Source: Bacteroidota bacterium (GTDB lineage: Bacteria; Bacteroidota; Bacteroidia; Cytophagales; Cyclobacteriaceae). Taken from it: a DNA stretch of 64,000 bases. Position numbers and translations under genes: made by a program. A model generated the notes under the pieces. The model did not search any database, was not told the DNA's origin, and saw nothing but the letters and a program-made list of their open reading frames with translations. The stretch spans positions 9,650 to 73,649 of the forward strand of contig JAEZGH010000196.1 of assembly GCA_023417065.1 (NCBI GenBank), written 5' to 3'. This document shows positions 1 through 9,057 of this stretch, in pieces. Position 1 is the first letter of the stretch. The number at the start of each line of letters is the position of its first letter.

Positions 1-368
1 ATTGCAGGTTGAGCGTTGAATCCACCGCGAGTGTTAAGGCAAGAAAACCGGGGTTGACGTCGCGCTGGTGGTAGAAGTAGTTGTAGCCGGTTTCGCTGGC
101 GCCGTTCACCCAGCGCAGGAACTGCTCTGACAACACCATGCGTTCAATTTCCTCGGGACTCATTCCCGCGGCGTAACATCCGCCGATGATCCCGCCCATC
201 GATGTGCCTACGATGTAGTCGATGGGAATTTCATTCTCCTCCAGCGCTTTCAGCACGCCGACGTGCGCTATACCTTTCGCTGCACCCCCACTCAGCACCA
301 CGCCAACTTTCTGGCTGTAACCGAACATGGGAGTGAAAATGAACAGATAGAATAGTAAACGCCTCATC
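1..368 (-). CDS. Patatin-like phospholipase/esterase, N-terminal part (cut by window edge)
   Basis: Only the first 122 codons are in the window; the gene runs off the left edge. After a short hydrophobic signal-like N-terminus (about residues 1-18, ending near GYSQ) comes the patatin fold start: an oxyanion glycine loop GGAAKG at 27-32 and the nucleophile elbow GTSMGG with Ser56. Patatins use a Ser-Asp dyad to hydrolyse lipid esters; the Asp lies beyond the edge. The signal peptide suggests a secreted or periplasmic RssA-type enzyme; Bacteroidota versions often carry a C-terminal outer-membrane barrel, which cannot be checked here. The ATG at 366-368 is the only start that gives the signal peptide. 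It is separated from the upstream M23 gene by a terminator, so it should have its own promoter. Confidence 0.9.
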
Positions 369-375
369 AGTGCAA

Positions 376-409
376 AAATAAATAAGTCCGGCTTCAATTG
401 GCCGGACTA
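376..409 (-). terminator. Rho-independent terminator after the M23 peptidase gene
   Basis: On the minus strand an 8-bp perfect stem (AGTCCGGC, forward 386-393 paired with 402-409) with an 8-nt loop is followed by a T-rich run (TATTTATTTTT). It lies 28 nt after the stop codon of the M23 gene and just before the patatin start, so it ends the M23 transcript. Confidence 0.85.
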
Positions 410-436
410 ACATTCAACGAAGCACCGTCGAAAAGA

Positions 437-1729
437 TTATAGTCGAGCCATCGGATCCTGTTGATCAGGGAACGGAATCGCGTCCAGTTTGCTGACAATG
501 TCCTGTTTTACGGCTTCGAATGCTGCAAGGTTTTCTTCTTTGATCGGCTCTGACGGCGGAAGGTCAACGGCAAGTGCATCTACCTGTACGCCATTCTTCC
601 AGAATCGGTAACAAAGGTGCGGACCAGTAGCGAGTCCGGTGCTGCCCACGTATCCGATCGTTTGCCCTTGTGTAACCCGCGTACCCGCGCGAACACCGTT
701 TGCGATGCGCGACATGTGAAGGTATTGCGTGGTATACGTGGCGTTGTGACGGATCTTCACATAATTGCCATTGTTCGATTTGAACTGCGCTTCTTCAACA
801 GTACCATCGCCAACTGCGCGTATAGGTGTACCGGTAGGAGCAGCGAAGTCGGTACCCAGGTGAGCTTTCCATACTTTACGCACAGGATGAAAGCGGTTCT
901 GGGAATAACGTGAACTTATCCGCGTAAACTCGATGGGATACCTCAGCAGCGCCTTTCTTAAGCTCTTGCCATCTGCATTGAAGAAGCTCACGCCATCTCC
1001 CTGATCAAATGGGATCGCATAATAAGGCTGACCCATATGCTCAAAGTATATCGCGTTGATCTTATGAATGCCTACGTAGTTGCCATCAACCTGTTTCTCC
1101 TCGTAGATGAGTTTGAATTTGTCACCGCGCTGAAGACGCTGGAAATCAACCTGCCATCCGAAGATGTCGACAAACTTGTTGGTAAGCTCGTGGGAGATGC
1201 CCTTCTCATCAAGAGTTGCGGAAAGGTTGGAAAAGATTTCTCCGGTCACGGTCTTTTCCACGGTAGTGACTTCTCTCTGATAAACATTGACTGAAAGTGA
1301 ATCCTGAAGACTGAATACGACATAGTCAATTGCGTTTGGCTCATATACAAGAGCCTTTGCGGTTTTCAGTGAATCCTGTTCACATATCAGTGTATACTTT
1401 TTGTCGGCCGCAATTTTACGGACATCAAACACTTTTTTCGAAATCTGCGATATTTCATGGATGCGCTGATACGGCACGTTGTAAGGCTGCAGAATATCGC
1501 TCAGGCGCTGGTTACGCTTGATTTTATCCTCAATGACCAGATGATCATCTATGACCATGCCGTAAAGCATGTTGGGTTCCTTCACCTCTTCGACCTGAGC
1601 AACAGTATCAACGGGTTGGATACCCGCAAGTTCATCCTGCTGCGGCTGCGTGAAGTAGTCGCGATTCATGAATAATACGGCAGCAACAAGAACAAGAAAG
1701 GCGAGAATTCCGAGAAAGCTTTTTTTCAT
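437..1729 (-). CDS. M23-family peptidoglycan metallopeptidase, membrane-anchored
   Basis: 430 aa. A single N-terminal membrane segment (about residues 4-21) anchors the protein; a middle region of about 250 residues includes a LysM/OapA-like stretch (about 75-130). The C-terminal LytM (M23) domain covers about 285-395. Visible zinc-site motifs are HLGTD (His290, Asp294) and PHLC (His371, Cys373), with His338 in YLHM. M23 enzymes cut peptide cross-links in peptidoglycan. The usual last motif is HxH; here the second His, normally a zinc ligand, is Cys, a change I also associate with other Bacteroidota members, so it is probably a subfamily trait and cysteine may still bind zinc. Transcribed alone: promoter at 1819-1847 and terminator at 376-409. 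Confidence 0.92.
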   Translation of the reverse strand: MKKSFLGILAFLVLVAAVLFMNRDYFTQPQQDELAGIQPVDTVAQVEEVKEPNMLYGMVIDDHLVIEDKIKRNQRLSDILQPYNVPYQRIHEISQISKKVFDVRKIAADKKYTLICEQDSLKTAKALVYEPNAIDYVVFSLQDSLSVNVYQREVTTVEKTVTGEIFSNLSATLDEKGISHELTNKFVDIFGWQVDFQRLQRGDKFKLIYEEKQVDGNYVGIHKINAIYFEHMGQPYYAIPFDQGDGVSFFNADGKSLRKALLRYPIEFTRISSRYSQNRFHPVRKVWKAHLGTDFAAPTGTPIRAVGDGTVEEAQFKSNNGNYVKIRHNATYTTQYLHMSRIANGVRAGTRVTQGQTIGYVGSTGLATGPHLCYRFWKNGVQVDALAVDLPPSEPIKEENLAAFEAVKQDIVSKLDAIPFPDQQDPMARL

Positions 1730-1763
1730 GGGTCTTTCAGCGAGGTTAAAAAATTGAGCGATT

Positions 1764-1847
1764 CAAATATACACGGTTAGCAAAAACTTTCCCCGTCCAA
1801 AGGAAGCTATTGTGTTTTCAAATATACCGCAATGTGCAGAAAATCAA
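1764..1847 (-). promoter_or_regulatory. Two Bacteroidota-type promoter elements for the M23 gene
   Basis: Minus-strand TATATTTG boxes occur at 1819-1826 and 1764-1771. The upstream one has a TTG at 1845-1847 with an 18-bp gap, matching the TTG / TAnnTTTG (-33/-7) consensus. The second box, 35 nt before the ATG, lacks a well-spaced TTG and could be a second start site. Confidence 0.65.
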
Positions 1848-1950
1848 AATACTGCGGGTTGCTTGTTAAAGCGCGGTGGAGGTAAGGATCAAGTCAAAAG
1901 CTCGCGAAAACGCGACGTTCTTCCAACCGTCTTTTCCCGGCTCGCTACTT

Positions 1951-4098
1951 CTAATACAATTCCCGGAAGCGCTTCTTCCCCTCGTCGAGAAACTTCGCAA
2001 ACTTCGACGGATCGCGGTCATAACCATACGGAGATGCCAAAACGCGCTCGTCCCTGCCTACGAGCACATAAAATGGCTGGGCGTTATTGTTGAGCTTAGT
2101 GATCTGTAAATCAGCGTTTTGCTTGCCAATGGTCTTCTTAACCTTGCCGTCCTGCGCAGTATACCACTCCGACTCCGGCTTCTCTGTCTTGTCGTCAACG
2201 TATAAAGCCACGACAACATAGTCCTCGCGAAGGCGCTGCAAAACCTGCGGATCTGACCAAACCACGGCCTCCATCTCCCGACAATTCGTACATCCGTGAC
2301 CGGTGAAATCGATAAACAACGGTTTGTTCAATTTTCTTGCACAGGCAATAGCCTGATCGTAATCAAAGTAACCCTGCAAGCCGTGTGGCAGATGCAGGAA
2401 ATCGGCATACTTAGGATCCTCACACAAAGTGGATTCGGAATCTTCGCGGGCTTTTGAAATCAGGTCAAAGTCGTGCGTATACAGTGGTGGCAGATATCCG
2501 GCGAGGGCCTTCAGCGGCGCGCCCCACATCCCTGGAATCAGATATACGGCGAACGTAAATGCGGTCATGGCAAGCACCAGCCTCGGAATGCCAACACGCT
2601 TGTCTTCAATGTCTTTGCCTGTGTCGCCAGGAAGCCTGAAGAATTTCATCAGGTACGCGCCTATCAGGATGGTTATGACAATCCATATCGCGATGTTGAT
2701 CTCCCGGTCCAGAAGGCGCCAGTGAAAAGCCTGATCGGCGATGCTGAGAAATTTGAACGCAAGAGCAATCTCGATGAATCCCAACACTACTTTCACGGAG
2801 TTCAACCATCCGCCAGACTTGGGTAGCGAGCTCAGCCACCGTGGAAAGAAGGCGAACGTGGTGAACGGAATGGCAAATGCGAGGGAGAACCCAAGCATCC
2901 CAACAATGGGCTTAATGAACTCGCCGCCGGCAGACGAAACAAGAATACTTCCGACGATAGGGCCAGTACATGAGAATGAAACCAGTACGAGCGTAAAGGC
3001 CATAAAGAACACGCCGATCAGCCCGCCACGGTCCGCCTGACGGTCGACCTTCGTGACGAATGTCCCGGGAAGCGTGATGTCAAACAATCCCAAAAAAGAG
3101 AGACCGAAAACCATGAAAACGAGGAAGAATATGATGTTCGGCAGCCATTCCGTCGAAAGATGGTTGGCCGTCTCCGGACCCATAAGGGGGGCGAGCGCCG
3201 CGCCGATGAGTGTATAAATGATGACGATGGATAATCCATATAGGATAGCCTGTGCCCGCGTCCTTCCAGGCGCTGTGAAGTAGCTGACGGTCATAGGTAT
3301 CATGGGAAACACACACGGGGTGAGTAACGCCGCCAGCCCCGCAAGAAAAGCAAGCAGGAAAAATCCCCAGAATGACGTCCCTTCAGCGGTCTGCTGCACA
3401 AGTGACGGATCGAGGATCGGTCCGTGATTTTTGGCTCCGGTACCTGTTTGTTCAGCAGAGAGCGCCACAGTTGCAGTGTCAGGCGGAAGGGGATTCAGCA
3501 GGTTCTTTTCGTCCGAAACCGGCTGCTGACCCATATTTAAGGGCGCCTGGCTTGTTTCCAGCTTTTTCACAGGTTCAGCGGTCTTCGGTTCTGTCGCTTT
3601 TGCCGCTGGTTTTTCGGCCGTGCCCGAAACGGCAATTTCTCTGAATACGAGATCGCCGAGAATCTGCACACACTGACCATCTATGTTGGAGCACGATTGT
3701 CCTTCATACGAAGCCTTTACGGTCAGCGGACCCGGCTTCAAAAGCTTGATCTTCTGCCGTAATTCACCCTTAACTTCAAAATAGCGGACATCACACTCAA
3801 AGTTCTTGTCGAATTTGCCCTGATCTTTTATCGCCACCAGGCCGCCGACAACCTCAAAGGCATCGTCAGGCTCGTATATGATTTCCAGCGGAATTGGCCC
3901 GCATTCGGGGTCAAAACCATTGGTATACATATACCAGTTATTGATAATAGTGGGCCTGAATATCAGTTCAACTTCATCACCCGCACGGGCGGATTCAGAA
4001 GAAACATCGGTGGAAAATGTTACAGGCTTAAGGATCTGCGAGTAGGAGAACAACGGAACCAGAACCAGAAGAAAGAAAAAAGTGATTTTCCGCATCAT
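1951..4098 (-). CDS. dsbD: DsbD-type thiol:disulfide interchange protein
   Basis: 715 aa, three parts as in DsbD. A signal peptide (1-20) and a periplasmic N-terminal domain (about 25-165) are followed by a proline/threonine-rich linker. A membrane domain of about eight helices (about 240-530) carries the two CcdA/DsbD cysteines in LTPCVFPM and FSCTGP. A C-terminal thioredoxin-like domain has the redox pair Cys603-Thr-Asn-Cys606. The protein takes electrons from cytoplasmic thioredoxin and passes them to periplasmic substrates, for disulfide correction or cytochrome c maturation. All three cysteine pairs expected for electron relay appear to be represented, although the N-terminal domain pair is less certain (Cys residues around 125-140). 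It stands alone, with about 200 nt either side. Confidence 0.93.
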   Translation of the reverse strand: MMRKITFFFLLVLVPLFSYSQILKPVTFSTDVSSESARAGDEVELIFRPTIINNWYMYTNGFDPECGPIPLEIIYEPDDAFEVVGGLVAIKDQGKFDKNFECDVRYFEVKGELRQKIKLLKPGPLTVKASYEGQSCSNIDGQCVQILGDLVFREIAVSGTAEKPAAKATEPKTAEPVKKLETSQAPLNMGQQPVSDEKNLLNPLPPDTATVALSAEQTGTGAKNHGPILDPSLVQQTAEGTSFWGFFLLAFLAGLAALLTPCVFPMIPMTVSYFTAPGRTRAQAILYGLSIVIIYTLIGAALAPLMGPETANHLSTEWLPNIIFFLVFMVFGLSFLGLFDITLPGTFVTKVDRQADRGGLIGVFFMAFTLVLVSFSCTGPIVGSILVSSAGGEFIKPIVGMLGFSLAFAIPFTTFAFFPRWLSSLPKSGGWLNSVKVVLGFIEIALAFKFLSIADQAFHWRLLDREINIAIWIVITILIGAYLMKFFRLPGDTGKDIEDKRVGIPRLVLAMTAFTFAVYLIPGMWGAPLKALAGYLPPLYTHDFDLISKAREDSESTLCEDPKYADFLHLPHGLQGYFDYDQAIACARKLNKPLFIDFTGHGCTNCREMEAVVWSDPQVLQRLREDYVVVALYVDDKTEKPESEWYTAQDGKVKKTIGKQNADLQITKLNNNAQPFYVLVGRDERVLASPYGYDRDPSKFAKFLDEGKKRFRELY

Positions 4099-4302
4099 TA
4101 GAATTTCGGTTCCAAAAGTAACAAAGGAATTCTCAAAAAAGTTAAACGCAATGTTAACAGAAGGTTCAAGGCTCAGATTTCAAGTCTCAAGGCTGATTCC
4201 TATCCATAAAGCCACTTTGCAGACCAATTGGCCATCTTGCTACTCAGCCTCCCAGCCACCCGGCCAACCTGAAAGCTGAGCCGACTAGCCGTCCTGCCCC
4301 TG

Positions 4303-5535
4303 TCAAATGTCCAGCTCAACCTGATTATTCAGCAGGTCTTCAAAACGCTCGCGCCGGCGGATCAGGTGAGCTTTCCCATCCAGGATCAGCACCTCTGCAG
4401 GGCGAAGCCGTGAATTGTAGTTCGACGACATCGAGAAACAGTACGCACCGGCATTTTTCATGGCCAGAATATCGCCCTCGCGGACCTCATTCAGCTGGCG
4501 GTCCGCACCAAACGTGTCCGTTTCACAGATATAGCCAACGACGGAATAGGTCTTCTCCTCACCACCAGGATTGGACACATTAATAATGTGGTGATAGGCA
4601 TCGTACATCATCGGACGGATCAGGTGATTCAATCCGGAATTCACCCCTACGAAGCTCGTAGACGCTGTCTGCTTAACAACGTTTACCTGTACCAGAAACG
4701 TCCCGGATTCGCTCACCAGAAACTTCCCAGGCTCTACCCACAACTCGAGAGGGGCACCGTACTGATCACAGAATTTATTGAACGCCGCCGACAAACGCCC
4801 ACCCAGTTCTTCGATGTCGGTAACCTTGTCGCCTTCCTTATACGCGACCTTAAAACCACTTCCGAAGTCGATAAACTTCAGATTCCTGAAATGTTGGGCA
4901 GCATCGAAAAGAATGTCCGCCATCTGAAGAAATACACCCGAATCAGTAATGTCCGAACCTGTATGAATATGAAGACCCAGAACAGGGATATTATACTTCT
5001 CCACAACTTCAATAATAGACGGAAGTTGTTCAATCGAAATACCAAACTTCGAATTGGCATGCCCTGTTGAGATCTTGAGATTTCCTCCTGCCAGGATATG
5101 AGGATTCAGGCGGATACCACATCCATATGTGTTGCCGTACTTCTCACCAAATTTCTTTAAAGAGGAAAGGTTGTCGAGATTGACGGCGAACCCTTGCGAA
5201 ACCGCTTCCTCGATTTCGCTGAAGTGAACACCACTCGGAGTAAAGGTTATCTGATCGGGCCTGAATCCGGCGCGGAGCGCGAGGCCACCCTCCTGGAGTG
5301 ATACAACTTCGATGTCAGCTCCCGCCTTTCGGATGACTTTCAGAATGGAAATTGTGGTCAGTGCCTTGGCGGCATACTTAACCCTTATACGCGTCTCCCG
5401 AAAAGCGTTTTTCAACCGCTGCACTTGCGACTGAATCCGTTCCGCGTCATACACATAAAGAGGTGTTCCGAATTCCTTTACCAAATCAGTGACAGGAATT
5501 CCCTGGATGCGATAAGTACCTTCGTTGAAGTCCAT
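4303..5535 (-). CDS. lysA: Diaminopimelate decarboxylase
   Basis: 410 aa from the ATG at 5535. It removes CO2 from meso-diaminopimelate to give lysine, using PLP. The N-terminal TIM barrel contains the PLP lysine in KYAAKAL (Lys57), a glycine-rich phosphate site around HTGSD, and EPGK. The C-terminal beta domain holds the catalytic cysteine in CETDTFGAD (Cys337) and a conserved Tyr in the SSNYNSR segment. An in-frame TTG at 5553 would add six residues, but it lies inside a TATATTTG promoter box, so the ATG is preferred. It follows the deoxynucleoside kinase gene by 71 nt and may be read both from that operon and from its own promoter. Confidence 0.95.
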   Translation of the reverse strand: MDFNEGTYRIQGIPVTDLVKEFGTPLYVYDAERIQSQVQRLKNAFRETRIRVKYAAKALTTISILKVIRKAGADIEVVSLQEGGLALRAGFRPDQITFTPSGVHFSEIEEAVSQGFAVNLDNLSSLKKFGEKYGNTYGCGIRLNPHILAGGNLKISTGHANSKFGISIEQLPSIIEVVEKYNIPVLGLHIHTGSDITDSGVFLQMADILFDAAQHFRNLKFIDFGSGFKVAYKEGDKVTDIEELGGRLSAAFNKFCDQYGAPLELWVEPGKFLVSESGTFLVQVNVVKQTASTSFVGVNSGLNHLIRPMMYDAYHHIINVSNPGGEEKTYSVVGYICETDTFGADRQLNEVREGDILAMKNAGAYCFSMSSNYNSRLRPAEVLILDGKAHLIRRRERFEDLLNNQVELDI

Positions 5536-5550
5536 TTTCAGATAAACCGC

Positions 5551-5558
5551 CAAATATA
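5551..5558 (-). promoter_or_regulatory. Putative -7 box of lysA
   Basis: TATATTTG on the minus strand, 15 nt before the lysA ATG at 5535 and after the stop of the upstream kinase gene. A clean TTG -33 element is not obvious. The very short leader this implies rules out the upstream TTG start. Confidence 0.5.
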
Positions 5559-5606
5559 GCGGATCAGACTTCGTTTGCGAAACCTCGCGCGCCTGAATTG
5601 CAGTTT

Positions 5607-6245
5607 TTACTCCTCAACGCTGAACAGGTTGTTCAGTTCGAAGTCAACCCGGTTTACGATAAAGGCAAAATCTTCAACGTTCGCCACAAAGTCCAGATTG
5701 TTTACATCGATGATGAGCAACTTGCCAAGGTTGTACTGGCTGATCCACTCTTCATAATGCTCGTTCAGATTCTTGAGGTATTCGAGTTTAATTGAATACT
5801 CATAGTCACGTCCACGTTTGGCAATCTGTCCCACAAGCTTCGGAATATCGGACTTGAGATAGATCAGCAGGTCCGGGGGCTTGACGAAGTTGATCATTGA
5901 ATTGAACAGATCGAGATAACTCTGGTATTCCCGGTCTGTGATAAACCCACTGCGGTGGAGATTTGATGCAAAGATGTACGCATCTTCGTAAATGGTGCGA
6001 TCCTGAATCGTCGTCCTGCCACTCGTGCGGATCTCATTGACCTGCTTGAAGCGCGTGTTCAGAAAGAAAATCTGGACGTGAAATGACCACCGGTTCATGT
6101 CCTCATAGAAATCGCGGAGGTAGGGATTTTCATCCACCGCTTCGAAGAGGGCTTGCCAGCCGTAGTGCTTGGCCAGCTTCGCAGTCAACGTCGTCTTCCC
6201 CGATCCAATATTCCCGCATACCGCGATGTGTTGTGGCTTCGTCAT
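5607..6245 (-). CDS. Deoxynucleoside kinase
   Basis: 212 aa, the usual size for the dNK/TK2-like family. The P-loop GNIGSGKT is at 11-18; a substrate-loop acid lies in EAVDENPYL (about 35-43); and the QDRTIYEDAY segment (81-90) gives the DRS/DRT motif that contacts the deoxynucleoside. A lid arginine cluster is near KRGRDYE (about 145). The enzyme phosphorylates deoxynucleosides in the cytoplasmic salvage pathway; which base it prefers cannot be read safely, though Bacteroidota members are often deoxyadenosine kinases. It starts 9 nt after the upstream propeller-like gene, consistent with an operon corA - propeller - kinase - lysA. Confidence 0.9.
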   Translation of the reverse strand: MTKPQHIAVCGNIGSGKTTLTAKLAKHYGWQALFEAVDENPYLRDFYEDMNRWSFHVQIFFLNTRFKQVNEIRTSGRTTIQDRTIYEDAYIFASNLHRSGFITDREYQSYLDLFNSMINFVKPPDLLIYLKSDIPKLVGQIAKRGRDYEYSIKLEYLKNLNEHYEEWISQYNLGKLLIIDVNNLDFVANVEDFAFIVNRVDFELNNLFSVEE

Positions 6246-6254
6246 TATGAATTG

Positions 6255-7100
6255 TTATTTAGTGCTTTGTTTTACCCAAAAGGCAAGCTTCGAATCCGAA
6301 GCCGATGTATGCAACGCTGTCATATCCCCCGTAAAGTCACCTTCGCAGGCAATCCACCGGCCCGACTTTGCTTCGTAACGGTGAAGCTGGCCTTCATACC
6401 AAGCAATCGGAATTCCCGCAGCGGTGAAACTGAATATATCAGCCTCGGGAAGCGTCTCTGCAACTATCGACACCGACCCATCCTGGGCGATAACTTTAAT
6501 GCTCCACGAGTCGACAGCGAGCTTATGCACAAAGGCAAAGGAACCTGACTTCCTGTCGCGTGTCAACGTGCGCCCTACATGCCTGCCGACAGAAATTTGC
6601 CGCTGCGGACGAACCGTCATCAGGTTCAGCGCATTAGGATTACCCGGAGCCACAGCCAGAAGGTTGTTGTCGTCCATCCATAAGTAGTTTTCAACCGGGC
6701 TCTGGAGTTTGATCGAAGGGTCCGGACCTCCCTCAACTGTAATCCGCCGAAGGTTATCCGAGGGAAGCTGATCCATAAAAGTAAGCGACTTCCCATCTGA
6801 CATCAGCCGAAGACCAACGACGCGTGCATTGCTCGTGAAAACGACAGCCCGTTCTCCCGTGGATAAATCGAACCCGATGATGTCGTTACCTTTTGCGTAA
6901 TAAATCACCGGTGTTGCTTCATGAAAGACCGGTCCGGCAACCGATCCGTTGGCACTGTCAACTAACTGAACAGAGGTCACAGAAGCGTTATTCATTTCTG
7001 CAACATAGAGCTTGAACGATTGGGCATCAGCGATGATGACCGGAATCAACAGAAGGGTATATGCTGCTATCCGACGAAGCAGAACAAATGCTAGAGCCAT
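6255..7100 (-). CDS. Secreted WD40/PD40-like hypothetical protein
   Basis: 281 aa from the ATG at 7100. I do not recognise a named family. A signal peptide covers about residues 1-26 (hydrophobic stretch ending near IIADAQ). The rest is beta-rich with repeated short segments of the type 'variable-SDGKSLTFMD' seen in PD40/TolB-like propellers. It probably sits in the periplasm and binds or senses something rather than catalyses. The longer reading frame begins at 7121, but the ATG at 7100 gives a better signal peptide and overlaps the corA stop codon by 10 nt, suggesting translational coupling. Function unknown. Confidence 0.75.
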   Translation of the reverse strand: MALAFVLLRRIAAYTLLLIPVIIADAQSFKLYVAEMNNASVTSVQLVDSANGSVAGPVFHEATPVIYYAKGNDIIGFDLSTGERAVVFTSNARVVGLRLMSDGKSLTFMDQLPSDNLRRITVEGGPDPSIKLQSPVENYLWMDDNNLLAVAPGNPNALNLMTVRPQRQISVGRHVGRTLTRDRKSGSFAFVHKLAVDSWSIKVIAQDGSVSIVAETLPEADIFSFTAAGIPIAWYEGQLHRYEAKSGRWIACEGDFTGDMTALHTSASDSKLAFWVKQSTK

Positions 7101-8056
7101 TTTTTCCGCCTGAAGTACCAAAGGAAAGTCAGCGAAGACAATATCATCAGGACAATAGCGAGGGGATATCCATACGGCCAGTTTAACTCCGGCATGAACG
7201 TAAAGTTCATTCCATAAATGGATGCTATCAGCGTCGGCGGCATGAACACCACAGTCACAACCGTGAATATTTTTATCACCGTGTTCTGTTCGATGTTGGC
7301 AAGACCGAGGAACGTATTCTGCAAGTATTCAAGTCGTTCAGCGCTGAACTGTGAGTGCTGGAGCAGCGACCCGATGTCATTCAAAATGATTTTAAACCGT
7401 TCGTTTTCGAGCCGGTTGAATTCCTGTATCCTGATAAGCGAACTCACGATGCGCTGTTTCTCCGTGATAGTCTGATGCAGCAACATTGTGTTTTCCTGCA
7501 ACTGAGCAATCCCGAGGAGGAGGTCTTCACTCAGCGACTGCCGCGCAATGAGTTCCTTACTGATCACGTTTACCTTGCGGTTGATGCCCTCGATAAGGTC
7601 GGCGTCGCTGTCAATCCGCGTTTCGAGAATGGTCAGGAAGATGTTCAGACCCGATTGCCGGCTATCGATCGTGGCCGACGAACTCGCCGTTTTCAGCTTG
7701 CGCACCGACTCGGCGAATATTTTCAACTCGCTTTGTCTGTAGGTGAAAAGCATATTTTCCTTCAGAATGAACGTAACGTTCTGAACGTTCATTTCACCCG
7801 ATTCAATAGCGATAAAACCAAGGTTAATCTCAACGGTCTCGTCCGTCTCAATGAAACGCGAACTGCTCTCGATCTCCTGCACTTCCTGCGAGGTAAAGAA
7901 CTCGATTTTATAGTTCCTCTCGACAAATTCGCGTTCCTGCTGGGTGGGTGACTGGAGGTCAAGCCATACGACGTTACTGATATTCATAACTTCATTGAGC
8001 TGCGGACTCTTGTATTGCTGCAACCTGTTGTTCTGAATATTGTAAACCCTGATCAT
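7091..8056 (-). CDS. corA: CorA-family magnesium/divalent-cation channel
   Basis: 321 aa, normal for CorA. A large acidic, helical cytoplasmic N-terminal domain (about 1-255) is followed by two membrane helices at the C-terminus. The signature YGMNF (Gly-Met-Asn at 282-284) sits at the end of the first helix, and the second helix ends in a basic tail (RRKKW). CorA pentamers import Mg2+ (some also Co2+ or Ni2+) through the inner membrane. It is the first gene of a minus-strand group with the propeller-like gene overlapping its end. Confidence 0.94.
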   Translation of the reverse strand: MIRVYNIQNNRLQQYKSPQLNEVMNISNVVWLDLQSPTQQEREFVERNYKIEFFTSQEVQEIESSSRFIETDETVEINLGFIAIESGEMNVQNVTFILKENMLFTYRQSELKIFAESVRKLKTASSSATIDSRQSGLNIFLTILETRIDSDADLIEGINRKVNVISKELIARQSLSEDLLLGIAQLQENTMLLHQTITEKQRIVSSLIRIQEFNRLENERFKIILNDIGSLLQHSQFSAERLEYLQNTFLGLANIEQNTVIKIFTVVTVVFMPPTLIASIYGMNFTFMPELNWPYGYPLAIVLMILSSLTFLWYFRRKKWL

Positions 8057-8222
8057 CGTATAAAATTCGCGTGCAATTTATCATCATAAATTAAAATACC
8101 AGCACGCCGATCTGGTTCTTTGCAAATCCCGCAAACTTTCTTACAAGGGAGCTCCGGCCCCGGAGTTCTTAAGACACTTTTTTTTATATATTTTCGTTGT
8201 TCCGGTTACACCGGCAGCGCTT

Positions 8223-9056
8223 ATGATAAAGCATTTCTTAATTTTCTTCCTAGCCATATTTGCGATTTCAACGGAGCTGGCCGCCCAGGATACCGGACAA
8301 CAGGATGATGAGCCACAGGATCAGCAGTTTACCGTTGATGCCCCGAGTCTTGACTTCAATAAACAGGACGAGCCCGAGGAGCCTAAGAAGAAGAAGGTAA
8401 AGAAAAAAGTCTTCTACGGAATCAAGACAAAAAAAGGATTTACCCGGAAGGGTCAGGGGAACCGCATTACGTTCGAAACGTTCTATTACCTCAAGAAGTC
8501 TGAAAACCCCCAGGGATTCGTTAGGGACATCTATTGGTACGACTTCGCACGAAAAGAAATCCGGAAGACCCAGAAGTTCGACCCCACCAAAGGCGTGCTG
8601 CTTCACGGACCCTATGAAAAACGCCAGGGAGAGATCGTCCTCGAAAAAGGAATATTCTATAAGGGAACCAAGCATGGCCGATGGATGCAATACTCCCGCG
8701 ACAGCGTCCTCCTCGACAAGGAAAAATACTTCCGTGGCTGGCCTAAAGAATCAATCGTGACTTTCTACGACCCCGTCGAACGCAAGCGGATGAAGGAAAT
8801 GACGCCAATTGAATACGGTGAAAAAGAAGGGTACTACTATTACTTCCATGAGAATGGTACCCTCGCGGTGCACGGCGAATACCGGTGGGATCAACGCGTT
8901 GGCGACTGGGTAGAGTATTACCCCAACGGGCGACGAAAAAAAATCATCGCCTATCCGAAAGAAGCCTTCGATAAGTCCATGACGCCCTACATCAAGGCCG
9001 AATGGAATGAAAAGGGAAAAGAAATTTACCGGAATAACAAGATGGCGCGCCGCTAG
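8223..9056 (+). CDS. Secreted YwqK/MORN-like repeat protein
   Basis: 277 aa. A signal peptide (about 1-20, cut near AAQD) is followed by an acidic stretch and a basic linker (KKKKVKKKV, about 57-65), then repeats of the 'G-x-W-x-x-Y-x-x-N-G' kind (for example KEGYYYYFHENG and VGDWVEYYPNG, about 195-240) found in MORN and YwqK-type proteins. These families often act as secreted or envelope proteins; the 'antitoxin' label given to some YwqK homologues is not supported here. Its stop lies 1 nt from the convergent yraN stop. A TATATTTT box near 8185 could be its -7 element. Confidence 0.75.
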   Translation: MIKHFLIFFLAIFAISTELAAQDTGQQDDEPQDQQFTVDAPSLDFNKQDEPEEPKKKKVKKKVFYGIKTKKGFTRKGQGNRITFETFYYLKKSENPQGFVRDIYWYDFARKEIRKTQKFDPTKGVLLHGPYEKRQGEIVLEKGIFYKGTKHGRWMQYSRDSVLLDKEKYFRGWPKESIVTFYDPVERKRMKEMTPIEYGEKEGYYYYFHENGTLAVHGEYRWDQRVGDWVEYYPNGRRKKIIAYPKEAFDKSMTPYIKAEWNEKGKEIYRNNKMARR

Positions 9057-9057
9057 C

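Noticed and set aside
1902..1915. TCGCG-AAAA-CGCGA hairpin as the terminator of the DsbD gene
   Set aside because: Five-base stem and only a short T-rich tail on the minus strand; too weak to list as a feature.
8150..8180. Terminator hairpin AGCTCCG-GCCC-CGGAGTT followed by T-run
   Set aside because: It lies upstream of both divergent genes, so there is no transcript for it to end; it may be a leader structure but evidence is weak.
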